Shown here: positions 7,439 to 7,898 of the stretch, piece by piece | Numbering within the stretch: position 1 is the stretch's first letter | Layout: each line of letters opens with the position of its first letter | Assembly: GCA_949516455.1 (NCBI GenBank) | Contig: CATILC010000246.1 | Span: forward strand, 1-7,898 | Direction of reading: 5' to 3' | Source: Flavobacteriia bacterium | GTDB taxonomy: Bacteria > Bacteroidota > Bacteroidia > Flavobacteriales > Schleiferiaceae | Length of the DNA: 7,898 bases | Translations under genes and position numbers: made by a program | The notes under the pieces: model-generated | The model's database searches: none | Told to the model about the DNA's origin: nothing | Seen by the model: only the letters and a program-made list of their open reading frames with translations

Positions 7439-7455
7439 TAAATGGATCCGACAAT
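7425..7455 (-). promoter_or_regulatory. Candidate promoter of the repressor-SRAP-dnaE-dinB operon
   Basis: On the minus strand, ATTG (7455-7452) and TATATTAG (7432-7425) are separated by 19 bp. This is the spacing of the Bacteroidota -33/-7 promoter (consensus TTTG and TAnnTTTG); the -7 box deviates at one position. It would start transcription a short way before the repressor ATG and is overlapped by the GCTAAT/ATTAGC palindrome. The match is suggestive, not exact. Confidence 0.4.
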
Positions 7456-7504
7456 GCAACCGAAGCAGATCATAAAAAGCAAATAGTGCCTCGGAGATAT
7501 ATCA

Positions 7505-7512
7505 TACTTTTG
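7505..7512 (+). promoter_or_regulatory. -7 box for tRNA-Leu (TACTTTTG)
   Basis: TACTTTTG matches the Bacteroidota -7 consensus TAnnTTTG exactly and lies 10 bp before the first base of the tRNA, as expected for a gene with a short leader. I see no good -33 TTTG at the usual 19-bp distance. It points away from the operon promoter, so the 117-bp region between the repressor and tRNA genes appears divergent. Confidence 0.55.
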
Positions 7513-7522
7513 CCGTCTTTCT

Positions 7523-7604
7523 GCGGATGTGGCGAAATTGGTAGACGCGCTATCTTCAGGCGGTAGTGTCTTCGGACGTGGAGGTTCGAGTCCTCTCATC
7601 CGCA
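7523..7604 (+). tRNA. tRNA-Leu (anticodon CAG)
   Basis: A class II tRNA folds cleanly. The acceptor stem GCGGATG (7523-7529) pairs with CATCCGC (7597-7603), followed by discriminator A7604. The D region AAATTGGTAGAC has the G-G of the D loop. The anticodon stem CTATC/GGTAG encloses loop TTCAGGC, with anticodon CAG at 7557-7559 reading CUG. There is a long variable arm (GTC-TTCG-GAC) typical of Leu. The T arm is GGAGG-TTCGAGT-CCTCT with one G-U pair. The CCA end is not encoded and would be added after transcription. Confidence 0.96.
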
Positions 7605-7605
7605 C

Positions 7606-7643
7606 AAAACCCGGCTTCAGAACATTCTGAACCGGGTTTTTTT
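7606..7643 (+). terminator. Rho-independent terminator after tRNA-Leu
   Basis: AACCCGG (7608-7614) pairs with CCGGGTT (7632-7638), and inside it TTCAGAA pairs with TTCTGAA around a 2-base CA loop; a single C is bulged. A run of seven T follows from 7637. A15-16 bp stem with a T tract is a strong intrinsic terminator, placed to end the tRNA transcript and insulate ssb. Confidence 0.92.
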
Positions 7644-7737
7644 AGACCACCCATCCGATTCCCGTACGATTAACGGACCTAGGCACGCACAAAAGGAAGC
7701 CTCACCTATCCTTGCGGCCTAATCAAATCCATATTCT

Positions 7738-7898
7738 ATGTCCAATTTGCGAAATCACGTTCAACTCATCGGCCACCTCGGGGCCGATCCAGAGATCAAA
7801 GAATTCAATGAGGGAAAGAAACTCGCCCGCATTTCCATGGCCACCAACGAGAGCTACCGAAAGCAGAGCGGCGAACGAGTGAACGACACCCAATGGCA
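7738..7898 (+). CDS. ssb: Single-stranded DNA-binding protein (3' truncated)
   Basis: Fifty-three complete codons are visible before the window ends. The start MSNLRNHVQLIGHLGADPEIKEF, then GKKLARISMATNESYR and NDTQW, matches the N-terminal OB fold of bacterial SSB, with the first strands and the DNA-contacting aromatic W53 visible. SSB coats single-stranded DNA in replication, recombination and repair. The start ATG is preceded by an A/T-rich stretch without a clear Shine-Dalgarno sequence, as is usual in Bacteroidota. A weak TATCCTTG (7707-7714) resembles a -7 box but has no -33 partner. It is transcribed separately from the minus-strand operon, beyond the tRNA terminator. The acidic C-terminal tail that binds partners lies outside the window. 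Confidence 0.93.
   Translation, partial: MSNLRNHVQLIGHLGADPEIKEFNEGKKLARISMATNESYRKQSGERVNDTQW

Noticed and set aside
7406..7459. Upstream ATG at 7459 as the repressor start
   Set aside because: It would add 18 residues not expected before an XRE domain, and would run through the palindromes and the candidate promoter. The ATG at 7405 fits the family.
7523..7643. tRNA-Leu as an integration site of a mobile island carrying the operon
   Set aside because: No integrase, no transposase and no repeated copy of the tRNA 3' end is visible in the window. The genes near the tRNA are housekeeping (ssb) or an ordinary operon.
7707..7714. TATCCTTG as the ssb promoter -7 box
   Set aside because: One consensus base is wrong and no -33 TTTG is found at the right distance; it is too weak to list as a feature.
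1..7898. CRISPR array, insertion sequence or toxin-antitoxin pair
   Set aside because: I saw no spaced direct repeats, terminal inverted repeats, transposase motifs or small paired genes on either strand.

Overview
The window looks like chromosomal DNA of a member of the Bacteroidota. Three things point there. A secreted protein carries MAM and PKD domains and ends in a C-terminal type IX secretion sorting domain (YPNP motif). A Bacteroidota-type -7 box (TAnnTTTG) lies before a tRNA gene. The start of an SSB gene has the Bacteroidota-like opening 'LRNHVQLIGHLGADPEIKEF' and no clear Shine-Dalgarno sequence. The genus cannot be named from this sequence.

Layout. At the left edge (2-1516, +) is the 3' part of a large cell-surface or secreted adhesin-like protein. 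Facing it, with only 5 bases between the two stop codons, is the end of a tightly packed four-gene operon on the minus strand (7405 down to 1522). In transcription order it encodes an XRE-HTH/S24 self-cleaving-type repressor (LexA/cI-like), an SRAP (YedK/HMCES-like) abasic-site-crosslinking protein, a short C-family DNA polymerase III alpha subunit (997 aa), and a catalytically complete Y-family polymerase of DinB type. Spacings are 6 bp, 53 bp and an ATGA overlap. Upstream of the repressor lie two short palindromes and a candidate -33/-7 promoter, which suggests an autoregulated operon. To the right and on the plus strand are a tRNA-Leu(CAG) gene with its own -7 box, a strong intrinsic terminator, and the 5' end of ssb, which runs off the right edge.

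How it fits together. The four minus-strand genes read as a DNA-damage-inducible tolerance module. The repressor carries the A-G cleavage site and Ser/Lys dyad of the LexA/UmuD/cI family, so it could sense RecA filaments. The SRAP protein protects abasic sites in single-stranded DNA. The two polymerases form a translesion pair similar in concept to the ImuB-DnaE2 mutasome. Here, however, the Y-family partner keeps its catalytic acidic residues and carries the beta-clamp motif QIDLF, while the alpha subunit is short, with a degenerate PHP metal site and no evident tau-binding tail. The individual families are well known. The damage-inducible role and the partnership are inference from gene content and order.
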